In this document: one piece after another, positions 25,068 to 33,750 of the stretch
How the letters are laid out: each line of letters begins with the position of its first letter
How positions within the stretch are numbered: the stretch's first letter is position 1
From: Ignavibacteriota bacterium
GTDB lineage: Bacteria > Bacteroidota > Ignavibacteria > UBA10030 > SZUA-254
Assembly: GCA_016212665.1 (NCBI GenBank)
Contig: JACREZ010000022.1
Span: 1-40,704, forward strand
Reading direction: 5' to 3'
Length of the DNA: 40,704 bases
The notes under the pieces: model-generated
What the model saw: the letters and a program-made list of their open reading frames with translations, nothing else
The model's database searches: none
Told to the model about the DNA's origin: nothing
Program-made: the position numbers and the translations under genes

Positions 25068-25148
25068 AAAATAAATTCCATGAATTCAATTTTCATTCAC
25101 CGGAAATTTCTCTATCTTTGTCCACTCATTTTCAATACTCAATCTCTC

Positions 25149-26819
25149 ATGAAACGCATCTACCTTCTCCTAACTCTCTGCTCTCTGCTCTTCGCTCAGA
25201 GCTCACATCTCCAATCTCAAATCGCAAAACCCGAAACACAAAACACAAACCCAAAACTGTTTGTTCTCATCGTCGTTGACCAACTCCCCTACGAACATCT
25301 CGAACGATTCTCCCCCTACTTCTCCGATAAAGGATTTAACTATTTGATGAAGAACGGAGCGAACTTCATCAACACGAATTACAAGTACGCATACACGAAA
25401 ACAGCGTGCGGTCATGCGGCAATTGCAACCGGAACGAATCCTGACCTAAACGGCATCGTCGGGAACGCGTGGTACGACAGAACAAAAAAGAAAACTGTGA
25501 ACTGTGTCGGTGATGAGAATGAAAAACTTGTAGGAAAAGAAGGCGCCGGAAAATCGCCGCGTACATTGACAACGTACACGCTCGGCGACATGCTGAAACT
25601 CTCTACCAACTTCCGCTCGAAAGTGATTGGCGTTTCCAACAAAGACCGCGCGGCAATTCTGACAGCCGGAAAATTCGGAACTGCGTATTGGAGCGATGGG
25701 TCGGGTTTTGTGAGTTCAACCTATTACACCAAGGAATTACCTTCGTGGGTAACGAAGTTTAACGCGTCGGGATTCATGCAGAAATTTTTCGGAAAGAAGT
25801 GGGAGTTGCTAAAACCGGAACTCGCACAAGCGCTTTGTGATGAAGACTCGAACAAATACGAATCAAGTTATGCGGGAATGGGAACAACGTTTCCACACAT
25901 CGTGAGCGGAGAGGACAGAACAAAACTCACCGACTCGTATTACACCGCGCTCGAAACGTCTCCGTTTCTTACCGAAGCGCTGTTTGAGTTTGCGCGTACG
26001 ACTGTTCTTGCAGAATCGCTCGGCACACGCTGCGTCACCGACATGCTGAGCGTGGGCATTTCGGGAACGGATATTATCGGACATAACTACGGACCGCACA
26101 GCCCGGAAGTGTTTGATAATCTTCTCCGCACCGATGCGTATCTTGCAGAGTTTCTTTCGTTTCTGGATACGCAGTTCGGCTTGTACAATTGTCTGATTGC
26201 ACTTTCTGCCGACCATGGCATCGCCCCGATTCCCGAATATATATTGAAGAAAGATTCCCGCGCCGATGCCGGAAGAATCGGCACCGACAGCGTGAAGAAA
26301 GCGTGTATGAATATTCTCAACAACAAATTCAATGCGGCAGAATCGCTGTGGATTGAAAAAGTGGTGGAGAATAATATTTACATCAACAAGGAATTCATTA
26401 GTAAATACCGTCACACTGACGAAAACTCCATCCTGCAAATATTGAAAGATTCACTGCCGGGAAGATTGCCGGTGTTCGCCTCCTACACGCTCGATGATTT
26501 GGAGAAGAATTCTCTGCCCAACAAACTTCGCGAGCAGGTTCAACTTTCTTGTTATCCTCCCCGATGCGGCGACTTGATGTTTGTCTTCAAACCATATTGG
26601 ATTCTCGACGGCGCGAAAGACGGAACGAACCACGGAATGCCGTGGGAATACGACACGCACGTTCCGCTCATCTTCTTTGGAAATAACATCACTCCCGGTA
26701 CGTTTGCCGACGATGCCTCTCCGATAGATTTAGCGCCGACCGTTGCCGCGTTGTTGGGGATTGAGTTTCCGGCATCGAGCGCGGGAAAAGTTCGCTCAGA
26801 AATAGTTATACAAAAATGA
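25149..26819 (+). CDS. PafA-like alkaline phosphatase / phosphodiesterase-superfamily enzyme
   Basis: A 556-residue exported enzyme of the alkaline phosphatase superfamily. ATG 25149 gives a signal peptide (MKRIYLLLTLCSLLFAQSS). The nucleophile region YTKTACGHAAIATGTNPDLN, preceded by FVLIVVDQLPYEHLERF (metal-binding Asp), resembles PafA, which uses Thr. The zinc ligands follow in GTDIIGHNYGPHS, LSADHGIAPIPEY and NHGMPWEYDTHVPLIFFG. PafA enzymes liberate phosphate from many monoesters in the periplasm. The C-terminal 22 codons (DLAPTVAALLGIEFP...GKV) recur in an orphaned fragment after the downstream MazF module. Confidence 0.9.
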   Translation: MKRIYLLLTLCSLLFAQSSHLQSQIAKPETQNTNPKLFVLIVVDQLPYEHLERFSPYFSDKGFNYLMKNGANFINTNYKYAYTKTACGHAAIATGTNPDLNGIVGNAWYDRTKKKTVNCVGDENEKLVGKEGAGKSPRTLTTYTLGDMLKLSTNFRSKVIGVSNKDRAAILTAGKFGTAYWSDGSGFVSSTYYTKELPSWVTKFNASGFMQKFFGKKWELLKPELAQALCDEDSNKYESSYAGMGTTFPHIVSGEDRTKLTDSYYTALETSPFLTEALFEFARTTVLAESLGTRCVTDMLSVGISGTDIIGHNYGPHSPEVFDNLLRTDAYLAEFLSFLDTQFGLYNCLIALSADHGIAPIPEYILKKDSRADAGRIGTDSVKKACMNILNNKFNAAESLWIEKVVENNIYINKEFISKYRHTDENSILQILKDSLPGRLPVFASYTLDDLEKNSLPNKLREQVQLSCYPPRCGDLMFVFKPYWILDGAKDGTNHGMPWEYDTHVPLIFFGNNITPGTFADDASPIDLAPTVAALLGIEFPASSAGKVRSEIVIQK

Positions 26820-26872
26820 CTTGATTATCTGAAAGGATTTTGTTACACTTAATAGAAAATGTAGGAGAACTT

Positions 26873-27067
26873 ATGACTGTTTATGAATCAACAATTTCGA
26901 ACATCCAACGTTTGCCTGAACCGATGATTCAGGAAGTCAATGACTTTGTTGAATTTTTGATTTCAAAGAGAATGCCGGTTGAAAATATCGAGTCGGATTT
27001 TCCTGACTATCTTCGGAATCTCGAAGAATACGAAAACATCTTAGCCCGCGGGGAAGTTGCGTGGTAG
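26873..27067 (+). CDS. DUF2281-like antitoxin of a MazF module
   Basis: A 64-residue protein starting at ATG 26873, preceded by TAGGAG. The motif ISNIQRLPEPMIQEVNDFVEFLISKR resembles DUF2281/'AbrB-less' antitoxins ('IxxLPxxxxxEVxDFVEFL'). An acidic C-terminus (DFPDYLRNLEEYENILARGEVAW) probably wraps the toxin. The stop codon overlaps the GTG start of the MazF gene by seven bases, as in coupled antitoxin-toxin operons. It lies 53 bases after the phosphatase stop, in the same orientation. Confidence 0.78.
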   Translation: MTVYESTISNIQRLPEPMIQEVNDFVEFLISKRMPVENIESDFPDYLRNLEEYENILARGEVAW

Positions 27068-27405
27068 CCATTCATCGCGGAGATGTTGTGTTATGCGACC
27101 TCAACCCAGTGGTTGGAACCGAGCAGTCTGGCATTCGCCCTGTTATTGTTTTGCAAATTGATAAAGCAAATCTCATCAGCCCTCACACTATCATTGTCCC
27201 GTTGACAACAAAGATTCGAAAAGCACTATTACCATCTCATGTTGTTTTGAATGCGGGCACCGGTGGCATTGCAGAAAACTCCGTCGTATTGTGTGAACAA
27301 ATACGAGTCATTGATAAACGAAGAATTATCAAGACAGTTGGACAACTTGATAGAATTTCCATGCAAGCCATTGCTCATGCGGTGAATATTATTCTTGGGC
27401 TTTGA
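27061..27405 (+). CDS. MazF/PemK-family endoribonuclease toxin
   Basis: A 114-residue MazF-like toxin starting at GTG 27061. The family pattern is plain: IHRGDVVLCDLNPVVGTEQSGIRPVIVLQ, HTIIVPLTTKIRK, VVLCEQIRVIDKRRI and TVGQLDRISM. MazF enzymes cut single-stranded RNA at short motifs and stop growth when free of antitoxin. The conserved Arg of GIRPVIVLQ and the Thr of PLTTK are intact, so it should be functional. Its stop lies nine bases before the orphaned phosphatase 3' end. Confidence 0.9.
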   Translation: MVAIHRGDVVLCDLNPVVGTEQSGIRPVIVLQIDKANLISPHTIIVPLTTKIRKALLPSHVVLNAGTGGIAENSVVLCEQIRVIDKRRIIKTVGQLDRISMQAIAHAVNIILGL

Positions 27406-27413
27406 AAGTAAGG

Positions 27414-27509
27414 GTTGTTGACCTTGCAACAACAGTTGTTTCATTGTTGGGGATTGAGTTTCCGACTTCAAGGGGTGGGAAGGTGTTGAAGAATATCTTT
27501 CTTAAATAA
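27414..27509 (+). pseudogene. Orphaned 3' end of a PafA-like phosphatase gene
   Basis: In frame it reads VVDLATTVVSLLGIEFPTSR then GGKVLKNIFLK and a TAA stop at 27507-27509. The intact phosphatase ends PIDLAPTVAALLGIEFPASS then AGKVRSEIVIQK. Over 22 codons 16 residues match, including a 21-base identical run (26751-26771 and 27444-27464). There is no start and nothing phosphatase-like upstream, because the MazF gene abuts it. It is the second-copy remnant expected after a cassette enters the 3' end of the phosphatase gene. Confidence 0.8.
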
Positions 27510-27593
27510 CCTTGCGAAGGTTTTATTGTACAAAAACAAGCGACCTGAATTCCTGATTTAGAAAGTTCGGCAAGATGAAACCTTCACAGGGTT
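27508..27593. repeat. Pair of AACCTT.. hairpins between two orphaned gene ends
   Basis: AACCTTGCGAAGGTT (27508-27522, perfect 6-bp stem, followed by TT) and AACCTTCACAGGGTT (27579-27593) bound a roughly 55-base AT-rich spacer. The first can act as a terminator for the MazF transcript. The pair also resembles a dispersed repeat. Together with the two remnants, this accounts for the gene-free stretch 27406-27743. Confidence 0.5.
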
Positions 27594-27602
27594 GCCGCTT
27601 GG

Positions 27603-27723
27603 TTACCAAGTCTCAAGCCCCTTCCTCCGATTCCGAATATAATCCACAAAAATAAACTCACCGAAGTTCTGGAGTGTGGAGTAATACGCACGTCCATGAT
27701 TTGCTTTGGTAAGTTCTCTCACT
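27603..27723 (-). pseudogene. Orphaned 3' end of the VWA-domain gene
   Basis: Read on the minus strand it gives [20 protein letters not shown] followed by [17 protein letters not shown] and a TAA stop at 27603-27605. The intact VWA gene (28441-29541) has the same sequence with one change (F to L) and a different last four residues. Over 32 codons 88 of 96 bases match, and seven of the eight differences are synonymous. It lacks any start and lies directly behind the PIN/small-protein cassette, so it is the displaced end of the VWA gene. Confidence 0.87.
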
Positions 27724-27743
27724 GTAAAACAAAAGAACGGCCT

Positions 27744-27956
27744 TCAACCAGGTTTTTTCTTCTGTTTCTTTGCTCGTTTGAAAATCTCTTCTATTGTTTG
27801 ACCATCATAGAGTCGTTTAGAAATTTCAACATAGTCCGTTGGCTCCCGGTGTAGCAGAACGAGAAACCGTAAAGCCGCGGATGGCCCGAGATTTTTATTC
27901 AGTATTTCAATACCCTTAAATTTTATTTCTGTGTCGTTCATTGTTTTGGTTGTCAT
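27744..27956 (-). CDS. Small protein, partner of PIN toxin (putative antitoxin)
   Basis: A 70-residue protein, rich in Lys at the C-terminus (FKRAKKQKKKPG). The segment LGPSAALRFLVLLHREPTDYVEISKRLYD followed by GQTIEEIF resembles a family of short proteins seen beside PIN-domain genes. Here it is second in the operon, its start overlapping the PIN stop by four bases. Antitoxin function is inferred from position. A second possible start is five codons downstream. Confidence 0.72.
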   Translation of the reverse strand: MTTKTMNDTEIKFKGIEILNKNLGPSAALRFLVLLHREPTDYVEISKRLYDGQTIEEIFKRAKKQKKKPG

Positions 27957-28399
27957 AAGGTTGTTCCTTTGCTAACATAATCTAACGGATTCAAAACCGG
28001 AAAATCAAGTTGTAATCTTATTGAGCGAGTAATCAATTCGATGTCGCACGTAAGAAAAACTTTACACTTTGCATATTCCGCACATGCGACATGGATTGCA
28101 TCTTTTGATGATAGATTTCCTTTTTGCTGATAACTCTTTGCTACAAGAAAAATCGTTTCGTTCAAAACGACATTAATATTACAAAGAGATGACAACTGTT
28201 CAACCAGAAGTTTTCTTTCAGGAAACGGACAAAGACTATTCTCGTCTTCATGCATAAATGACCAAATTAATTTTACCTGTTTTTTCTCTGCCCTTCTAAA
28301 GATTTCTTCACAGGCTAACGACTCAAGTTGAATCTTGATTTGTCTCTGGTCATCAAACATCCGTTGAAAGCAATTGTAATCAAGGTAAAGTACGTTCAT
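27953..28399 (-). CDS. PIN-domain ribonuclease (putative toxin)
   Basis: A 148-residue PIN-fold protein. Acidic active-site candidates are Asp7 in VLYLDYNCFQRMF, Glu/Asp in MHEDENS, and Asp in SSKDAIHVACAEYAKCKVFLTCD, which is the strongest family signature. PIN toxins are Mg-dependent RNases that often cut tRNA or rRNA. It begins 42 bases after the VWA stop in the same orientation, and is followed by its small partner and then the orphaned VWA end. Confidence 0.83.
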   Translation of the reverse strand: MNVLYLDYNCFQRMFDDQRQIKIQLESLACEEIFRRAEKKQVKLIWSFMHEDENSLCPFPERKLLVEQLSSLCNINVVLNETIFLVAKSYQQKGNLSSKDAIHVACAEYAKCKVFLTCDIELITRSIRLQLDFPVLNPLDYVSKGTTL

Positions 28400-28440
28400 G
28401 TAGAATGAATGTATAAAATTATTCGCTTATTTGCACAAGA

Positions 28441-29541
28441 CTATGAAATCCCAAACCTCTTCCTCCGGTTCCGTATATAATCCACAAATATAAACTCACC
28501 GAGATTTTGGAGTGTGGAGTAATACGCACGTCCATGATTTGCTTTCGTGAGTTCTTCCACGAAATCAATCAGGTACGGATCGCGGGCGACCATGAATGTG
28601 CTGATGGTGATTTTTTCGCGGCGGCATGTTACCGCTTCATCAAGTGTTTTGTTCACGATGCGCGGGTCAAGTCCGATGGAGTTTTTGAAGAGACGACCGT
28701 TCTCATCGAGGATGGCTGAGGGTTTTCCGTCTGTTATCATGAAGATTTGTTTGTTGGCTTTGCCGCATCGTCTCAGCAACTGCCGCGCAAGTTGCAAGCC
28801 GGCACGCGTGTTTGTGTGGTACGGTCCGACATTGAGAAACGGCAACTCGGCAATGCTCATCAACTTTGCATCATCACCAAACACAACAAGCGCGAGATAA
28901 TCTTTCGGATATTTCTGCATGATGAGTTCGGTCAGCGCCATCGCCACCTGCTTTGCCGGCGTGATGCGGTCTTCACCGTAGAGAATCATTGAGTGGGAAA
29001 TATCGAGCATCAGCACGGTTGCGCACGTGGTTGTGTTTTCGGTTTCATAGACTTCCAAATCTTCCTCTTTCATTTGAAAGTTATCAATTCCATCCCGTTT
29101 AAACATGTTTGTCAGCGTTGAGGTGAGGTCTATGTTCGTGGGTTGGTCGCCGAACGACCATTTTTTTGTCTCGCTCAGGCGGTTCACTCCGTCGCCCGTT
29201 TGCGGCGATTCATGACTTCCGCTCATCCCTTTCTTCAGCGAACTGAAGATTTCATCGAGGGCATCTTTGCGCAGGCGTTGGATGCCGCGCGTGGTGAGTT
29301 GAAGCGAGCCGTCAATCTCTTCGATGAGTCCAAGTTCTTTCAACTTCTCAATCAAATCTTCGAGCGACATGTTCTCATCGAAGATGCCATACTCACGCGC
29401 AATCTGCCGGAGCCAATCAAGCGCTTCTTCGACATCGCCGCTGGTTTTCGTGACCATGTAACTGAAAAGCGAGAGCAGGTTTTGGAGACGTTGCTCGTCG
29501 GTCATTGAGTCGGGTGTCCATTGACTGTATAAGAACTTCAT
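28441..29541 (-). CDS. VWA (CoxE-like/MIDAS) domain protein
   Basis: A 366-residue protein with an N-terminal helical region (about 1-130) and a von Willebrand factor A domain (about 170-345). The MIDAS metal site is [12 protein letters not shown] with the later MITDGKPS. Proteins of this type usually pair with an AAA+ MoxR-like ATPase, which is not present in this window, so they may act with a distant partner. Its 3' end is duplicated at 27603-27723 beyond the PIN module. A GTG/TTG alternative start was not needed: ATG 29541 gives [13 protein letters not shown]. Confidence 0.85.
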   Translation of the reverse strand: MKFLYSQWTPDSMTDEQRLQNLLSLFSYMVTKTSGDVEEALDWLRQIAREYGIFDENMSLEDLIEKLKELGLIEEIDGSLQLTTRGIQRLRKDALDEIFSSLKKGMSGSHESPQTGDGVNRLSETKKWSFGDQPTNIDLTSTLTNMFKRDGIDNFQMKEEDLEVYETENTTTCATVLMLDISHSMILYGEDRITPAKQVAMALTELIMQKYPKDYLALVVFGDDAKLMSIAELPFLNVGPYHTNTRAGLQLARQLLRRCGKANKQIFMITDGKPSAILDENGRLFKNSIGLDPRIVNKTLDEAVTCRREKITISTFMVARDPYLIDFVEELTKANHGRAYYSTLQNLGEFIFVDYIRNRRKRFGIS

Positions 29542-29590
29542 ATTGATAGAGTGAAAAGTTTAAATGATTTTGTTCTTTTCAAGTGCAGAA

Positions 29591-29650
29591 CAATTTTCAA
29601 AATTGTTTTAACCGCAAAGGGCGCGAAGTAGACGCAGAGTTACGCAGAGT
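29591..29650. repeat. Intergenic hairpin and 'ACGCAGAG' dispersed repeat
   Basis: CAATTTT-C-AAAATTG (29591-29605) is a perfect small hairpin. It is followed by TTAACCGCAAAGGGCGCGAA and two ACGCAGAGT units (29608-29650). The second part matches, in reverse complement, the repeat at 3944-4030. It lies between priA (3' end) and the VWA gene (5' end). Confidence 0.55.
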
Positions 29651-29705
29651 ATGTAGTAAACGTTTCACTTTTAATTTATAACTTATAACTTTTAACTCCG
29701 AAAGG

Positions 29706-32306
29706 CTACATCATTCCCGTCGGGTCAACATCAACAGAAATAATAACTGATTTACTTTTCCCCTGCGATGTGTTCCGGTATTCGTGGAGCGTGCTTGCAA
29801 CTGCGTGGTGAACATCGTGTCCGTTCGGGTCGGTGGATTTGTGCGCTTTCAAAATCAAATGCCAACGGAAATATGATTTCAGTTTCGGCAGCGCGGCAGG
29901 CGAAGGACCGAGCACGGCAAACTTGTGACTGTATTTTTTCAGAATTGCACGGAATGCATCGGCAACATTCATCACCAACTCTTCGTGCTTTCCTTTAAAT
30001 TCAATCAGCATCAACCGGGAGAAGGGCGGGTAGGAAAGTTCTTCGCGCGATTTCAGTTCTTCATCATAGAACGAACGAAAATCATGAAGCAACACATGAC
30101 GCAAACACTCGTGTTCCGGATGCGAAGTTTGAATGACGACTTCGCCTGCAAGAATGCCGCGACCCGAACGTCCGGCAACTTGCGTGAGTAATTGAAACGT
30201 CCGCTCTGCAGAACGGAAATCGGGAAGTAACATTTGTGTGTCGGCGGAAATCACTCCGACGAGCGTAACGCGGGAAAAATCCAAACCTTTGGCGACCATC
30301 TGTGTTCCGAGCAAAATATCCGCTTCACCCTCGCCGAATTTTCTCAGCATCTCTTCGTGCGAACCTCTGCGCGTGGTCGTGTCCAGATCCATGCGGATGA
30401 GTTTTGCTTTTGTAAACAGCGCTTTCAATTCCTGCTCGACCCGCTGAGTGCCAAAGCCGCGGTACGAAATCTCCGTGCTGTCGCATTGCGGACAAACATC
30501 GGGCGGTTGCTCTACCGAACCGCAGTAATGACAGCGCAAATGTTTTTTCGTGATGTGATACGTGAGCGAGATGTTGCAGTTCTTGCAAATCAGAACAAAC
30601 CCGCACTCGGGACATTCGATGTACGGCGCGAAGCCGCGGCGATTTTGCAAAAGAATGACTCCCTCTTTTTTCATCAAGCGGTTCTCAATCTTTTCTTTCA
30701 GAATATCAGAAATCGAATTGCTCTCGAATTTTTTGTTCTCTTCTTTTGCTTTGATTGCATCGGCTTGATACGCGGCTTTGCGTTGCTCACGGAACTCCGA
30801 AAGTTTTCTTTTCCGTTCGATGAGCATGTCAACAAGTTCAATCGGCGGAAGTTTCGCATCGTCAACGCGTTCGGGAAGTTCGAGCAGGGTGTATCTTCCG
30901 TTCAACGCGTTGTTGTACGATTCAAACGAAGGCGTTGCTGAACCAAGCACAACCACCGCGTTGCTGTGCAGAGCACGCATGATGGCGACATCCCGTCCGT
31001 GGTAACGCGGCGTTTTATCATATTGTTTGAATGAGGGTTCGTGCTCTTCATCCACAACTATCAACCCGATATTTTTTAACGGAGCGAATAACGCCGAGCG
31101 TGGTCCGATAACGATGGAATATTTTCCTTCACGCGTCAGCCGCCACGCATCGTACCGTTCACCGTGCGACATTCTGCTGTGCATCGTTGCCACTTTATCT
31201 CCGAAATGAAACCGGAATCGTTGAACGATTTGCGGCGTCAATGCAATTTCCGGTACAAGGACAATCGCTGTTTTGCCGCGACTCAGGACATCACGAATCG
31301 CTTCGATATAGACCTGAGTTTTACCGCTTCCTGTTACGCCGTGCAAGAGAAACGTGTGAAACGCATTCTTTTCAACTTCCGTCCGGATTGCATCGAGCGC
31401 GTGTTGTTGGCGCGGATTCAAAACAACATTCTGCGCGCCGAGTGCAGCTTCATACGATTCAAACTCCAACTTGCGTTCGACTTCGCGCTTAGCGAGCGTG
31501 AGGAGATTTTTCTTTTTCAGCGTAGTAATTGTTGAAGATGAAACCCGTGTGAGTTTTAGAAATTGACTGACCGAAGGTTGCTCATCCGCTTTCCAATCAA
31601 GCAAGGTACGAACGACGGCAACCTGTTTTGCTAATCTCTTTTCTGATTTGTTTGATTCGATTTCGCCGAGCCATGCCTGCCATTGTTGTTTTTCTTCATC
31701 ATTGATTTGGATGAACTGTTCCAACTTCGGTTTCATTTTCACCGTGTGTGTTTCTTCTTCGATGATGATAAAACCTTTCCGTGCAAGTTCGTTCAGTTGC
31801 GGCGAGATGCTTTTCAACTCCAACTTTTTTTCAAGTTGTTGAATCGTTTGCGGAGATTCTTTTGCCAACTCCCGGATGATTGCCGCTTGTTTCGGTGCGG
31901 CAAATAATTCTGAGTAAACAAGTTGAAGATTCACCTGCGCTAGTTTGATACTTCGTTTGCCGACTTTCAACGCGCCCGGAACGAGAACCGTTTTCAATAC
32001 CTCACCCAAAGGAGCGAAGTAATACTCAGCCATCCATCGTGTCAGCATCAACATTTCATCCGAAAGTATGGGCTCCGTATCAAGCACATCAGTTACCGTT
32101 TTCAAATTCGGTACAGGCGGTTGTGAAATCGTCTCGACTACAATGCCGGTGAGTTTCCGTCGCCCGAACGGAACGGTGACGCGCATTCCGCGTCGCACCG
32201 ACGGTTGCAGTTCGGGTGGCACGTAATACGCGAACAGTTTATCCACCGCAACGGGGATTGCCACGTTTACATACGCAGGATATGTTCCGGCTATTTCAAT
32301 TGACAT
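29706..32306 (-). CDS. priA: Primosomal replication-restart helicase PriA
   Basis: An 866-residue DNA helicase. N-terminal 3'-DNA-binding domain (VNVAIPVAVDKLFAYYVP...RRGMRVTVPFGRRKLTGIVV), a winged-helix region with a less conserved insert (about 110-250), then helicase motifs: Walker A FLLHGVTGSGKTQVYIEAI, DEEHE box, GSATPSFE, and zinc-binding CPECGFVLICKNCN/CHYCG/CPQCD. Motifs V/VI are ILLGTQMVAKGLDF and QVAGRSGRG. PriA reloads the replisome at stalled forks. Length is slightly above the usual 730-820, explained by a Glu/Lys-rich insert around REQRKAAYQADAIKAKEENK. Confidence 0.96.
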   Translation of the reverse strand: MSIEIAGTYPAYVNVAIPVAVDKLFAYYVPPELQPSVRRGMRVTVPFGRRKLTGIVVETISQPPVPNLKTVTDVLDTEPILSDEMLMLTRWMAEYYFAPLGEVLKTVLVPGALKVGKRSIKLAQVNLQLVYSELFAAPKQAAIIRELAKESPQTIQQLEKKLELKSISPQLNELARKGFIIIEEETHTVKMKPKLEQFIQINDEEKQQWQAWLGEIESNKSEKRLAKQVAVVRTLLDWKADEQPSVSQFLKLTRVSSSTITTLKKKNLLTLAKREVERKLEFESYEAALGAQNVVLNPRQQHALDAIRTEVEKNAFHTFLLHGVTGSGKTQVYIEAIRDVLSRGKTAIVLVPEIALTPQIVQRFRFHFGDKVATMHSRMSHGERYDAWRLTREGKYSIVIGPRSALFAPLKNIGLIVVDEEHEPSFKQYDKTPRYHGRDVAIMRALHSNAVVVLGSATPSFESYNNALNGRYTLLELPERVDDAKLPPIELVDMLIERKRKLSEFREQRKAAYQADAIKAKEENKKFESNSISDILKEKIENRLMKKEGVILLQNRRGFAPYIECPECGFVLICKNCNISLTYHITKKHLRCHYCGSVEQPPDVCPQCDSTEISYRGFGTQRVEQELKALFTKAKLIRMDLDTTTRRGSHEEMLRKFGEGEADILLGTQMVAKGLDFSRVTLVGVISADTQMLLPDFRSAERTFQLLTQVAGRSGRGILAGEVVIQTSHPEHECLRHVLLHDFRSFYDEELKSREELSYPPFSRLMLIEFKGKHEELVMNVADAFRAILKKYSHKFAVLGPSPAALPKLKSYFRWHLILKAHKSTDPNGHDVHHAVASTLHEYRNTSQGKSKSVIISVDVDPTGMM

Positions 32307-32349
32307 GATGAAAATGTAGCGTAAAAAGGAGGGAGAAGCAAAAACTGTA

Positions 32350-32398
32350 GGACGAAATTTATTTCATCCCAGCGCTAACAGTCGAGATAAATCTCGAC
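32350..32398. repeat. Two adjacent intergenic hairpins
   Basis: GGACGAAATTTATTTCATCC (32350-32369, imperfect) and the perfect palindrome GTCGAGATAAATCTCGAC (32381-32398) lie between DUF1697 and priA, which run in the same direction. The second hairpin ends at the DUF1697 stop codon and so should form in its transcript; the AT-rich sequence is consistent with a dispersed repeat. Terminator function is possible. Confidence 0.55.
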
Positions 32399-32953
32399 CT
32401 ACAATTTAATATCCTCTTGAGCAATTCTCACCAACTCATTCACAGTTTTCCAGTTTCGTGTCGTCGCAGTGAGCTTTAATTTGTTTTCAAAGAAGTTATT
32501 GTTCGTTTTGGCGTTCCCGAAACCGTTGGGACAGTGCAGGTAAACTTCTTTTCCATTGATGATATATCGCTCCGGTGGAAATTGGTATGCTTGAATTTTC
32601 TGTAATGAATCTTTAGCGGGTGTCTCTGCGAGGAAGGTAACGTACATTCGTTCCGTATCAATGTTCTTTTCTTTCAGGAACGGATTATTCTTGATTACTG
32701 ACTGCATTTCTTTCAGCGTCCTAATGATGACAGGAACTTCAAAACCAAAGTGTTTGAAAATCTTCTCTTCAATTTTTTTCGAGAGGATGTTCGAGTCAGA
32801 ACCATCGCTTGAAAACACAACATTCCCGCTCTGAATATATGTCGTAACGTTTTTGAACTTCAACTCTTCGTAAAGTGCTTTCAGTTCGTTCATCGGAACT
32901 TTCTTTTGTCCGCCGACATTTATTCCGCGAAGCATTGAAATAATCACCATCAT
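32399..32953 (-). CDS. DUF1697 protein
   Basis: A 184-residue DUF1697 protein, recognised by MVIISMLRGINVGGQKKVPMNELKALYEELKFKNVTTYIQSGNVVF-type beginning (here shortened; key words are LRGINVGG, KVPM and TYIQSGNVVF) and the closing TTRNWKTVNELVRIA. The family has a two-domain alpha/beta fold without an established biochemical role. Normal length (about 175-185). It is transcribed toward priA and starts 94 bases from the orphaned DUF454 end, and so was probably the natural neighbour of DUF454 before the Fic cassette came in. Confidence 0.86.
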   Translation of the reverse strand: MMVIISMLRGINVGGQKKVPMNELKALYEELKFKNVTTYIQSGNVVFSSDGSDSNILSKKIEEKIFKHFGFEVPVIIRTLKEMQSVIKNNPFLKEKNIDTERMYVTFLAETPAKDSLQKIQAYQFPPERYIINGKEVYLHCPNGFGNAKTNNNFFENKLKLTATTRNWKTVNELVRIAQEDIKL

Positions 32954-33047
32954 AACACCATATTATTCAAATGATTGACTAGACTTTCTACAAAAATTTT
33001 ACTCTCTTGTACTCAAATATATTTACGACCTAATCACCCTATACAAT

Positions 33048-33128
33048 TTACTCTTTCGATTTCATCAACATCAGCCGAAGCGTAATCCCTACTGCAACGA
33101 CAAGCATAATAATTTTTGCCGTGGTATC
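33048..33128 (-). pseudogene. Orphaned 3' end of a DUF454 gene
   Basis: Read on the minus strand the fragment gives AKIIMLVVAVGITLRLMLMK then SKE and a TAA stop (33048-33050), the same 23 residues as the end of the intact DUF454 gene at 34328-34399. Over 72 bases 67 match, and all five differences are synonymous. Similarity stops a few codons further upstream, where the Fic gene's downstream sequence begins. This is the clearest of the four orphaned gene ends. Confidence 0.9.
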
Positions 33129-33153
33129 TTGAGGTAAAGATTCCATAATCATA

Positions 33154-33750
33154 TCACCCTCTTGCAAACTGTATAAGCAATCTATAATCATTGTCATCTG
33201 CTTCTTTCAATGCCTGTAAATATTTCTTTCGTGCTTCGCCTTGTTTGTCAAGACTCCTGCTGCCCCATGAAAAATGCTGTTGACCAAGTCCATGGCTCAC
33301 TAAAATGTCCGCTATCAAACGTGAGTGTCTGCCGTTGCCGTTTGCAAATGGATGAATTCTCACTATCCGGTGACTAAAGCGTACCGCTATCTCGTCCCCG
33401 TGAAACACTGTGTTGGTAATCCAGAACCGACAATCTTCAAGCAATTTTTTTAGTTCTACTCCAATGAGAAACTTATCTACACCGATATTTTTATTTGACG
33501 TTCTGAATTGACCCGCCCACATCCAAACATCGTCAAACATTCTTCGATGTAATTCTTTCACAAACTCCTCGGTTAAAATTTTTTTAACAGAGAATTTTTT
33601 CCTCAAAGACCACTCTATTGCTTTCTCTACATTGAGCTGTTCGAATTCATCAAGTTCGGCGCGTGTTGAAATAGTTTTGATGAGCAATTCTTCTTTCTCA
33701 TCTTCATCTATTGGCGTTTGACCTTCAATGTCAAAAAGATCTAATCCCAT
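33154..33750 (-). CDS. Fic-domain protein, 'mobile mystery protein B' type
   Basis: A 198-residue Fic-fold enzyme. The catalytic motif HPFANGNGRHSR (HPFx(D/E/A)GNGR) is complete apart from an Asn before the second Gly, the usual arrangement in this group; the preceding QLNVEKAIEWSLRKKF and VWMWAGQFRTSNKNIG are typical of the TIGR02613 'mobile mystery protein B' family. Fic proteins transfer AMP or other nucleotide groups to target proteins. The start overlaps the upstream XRE gene by ten bases. The family was named because it is found in mobile contexts. Confidence 0.88.
   Translation of the reverse strand: MGLDLFDIEGQTPIDEDEKEELLIKTISTRAELDEFEQLNVEKAIEWSLRKKFSVKKILTEEFVKELHRRMFDDVWMWAGQFRTSNKNIGVDKFLIGVELKKLLEDCRFWITNTVFHGDEIAVRFSHRIVRIHPFANGNGRHSRLIADILVSHGLGQQHFSWGSRSLDKQGEARKKYLQALKEADDNDYRLLIQFARG

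Noticed and set aside
30234-30941. Open frame of 235 residues on the plus strand inside priA
   Set aside because: Antisense to the PriA helicase domain; no recognisable motifs or ribosome-binding site.
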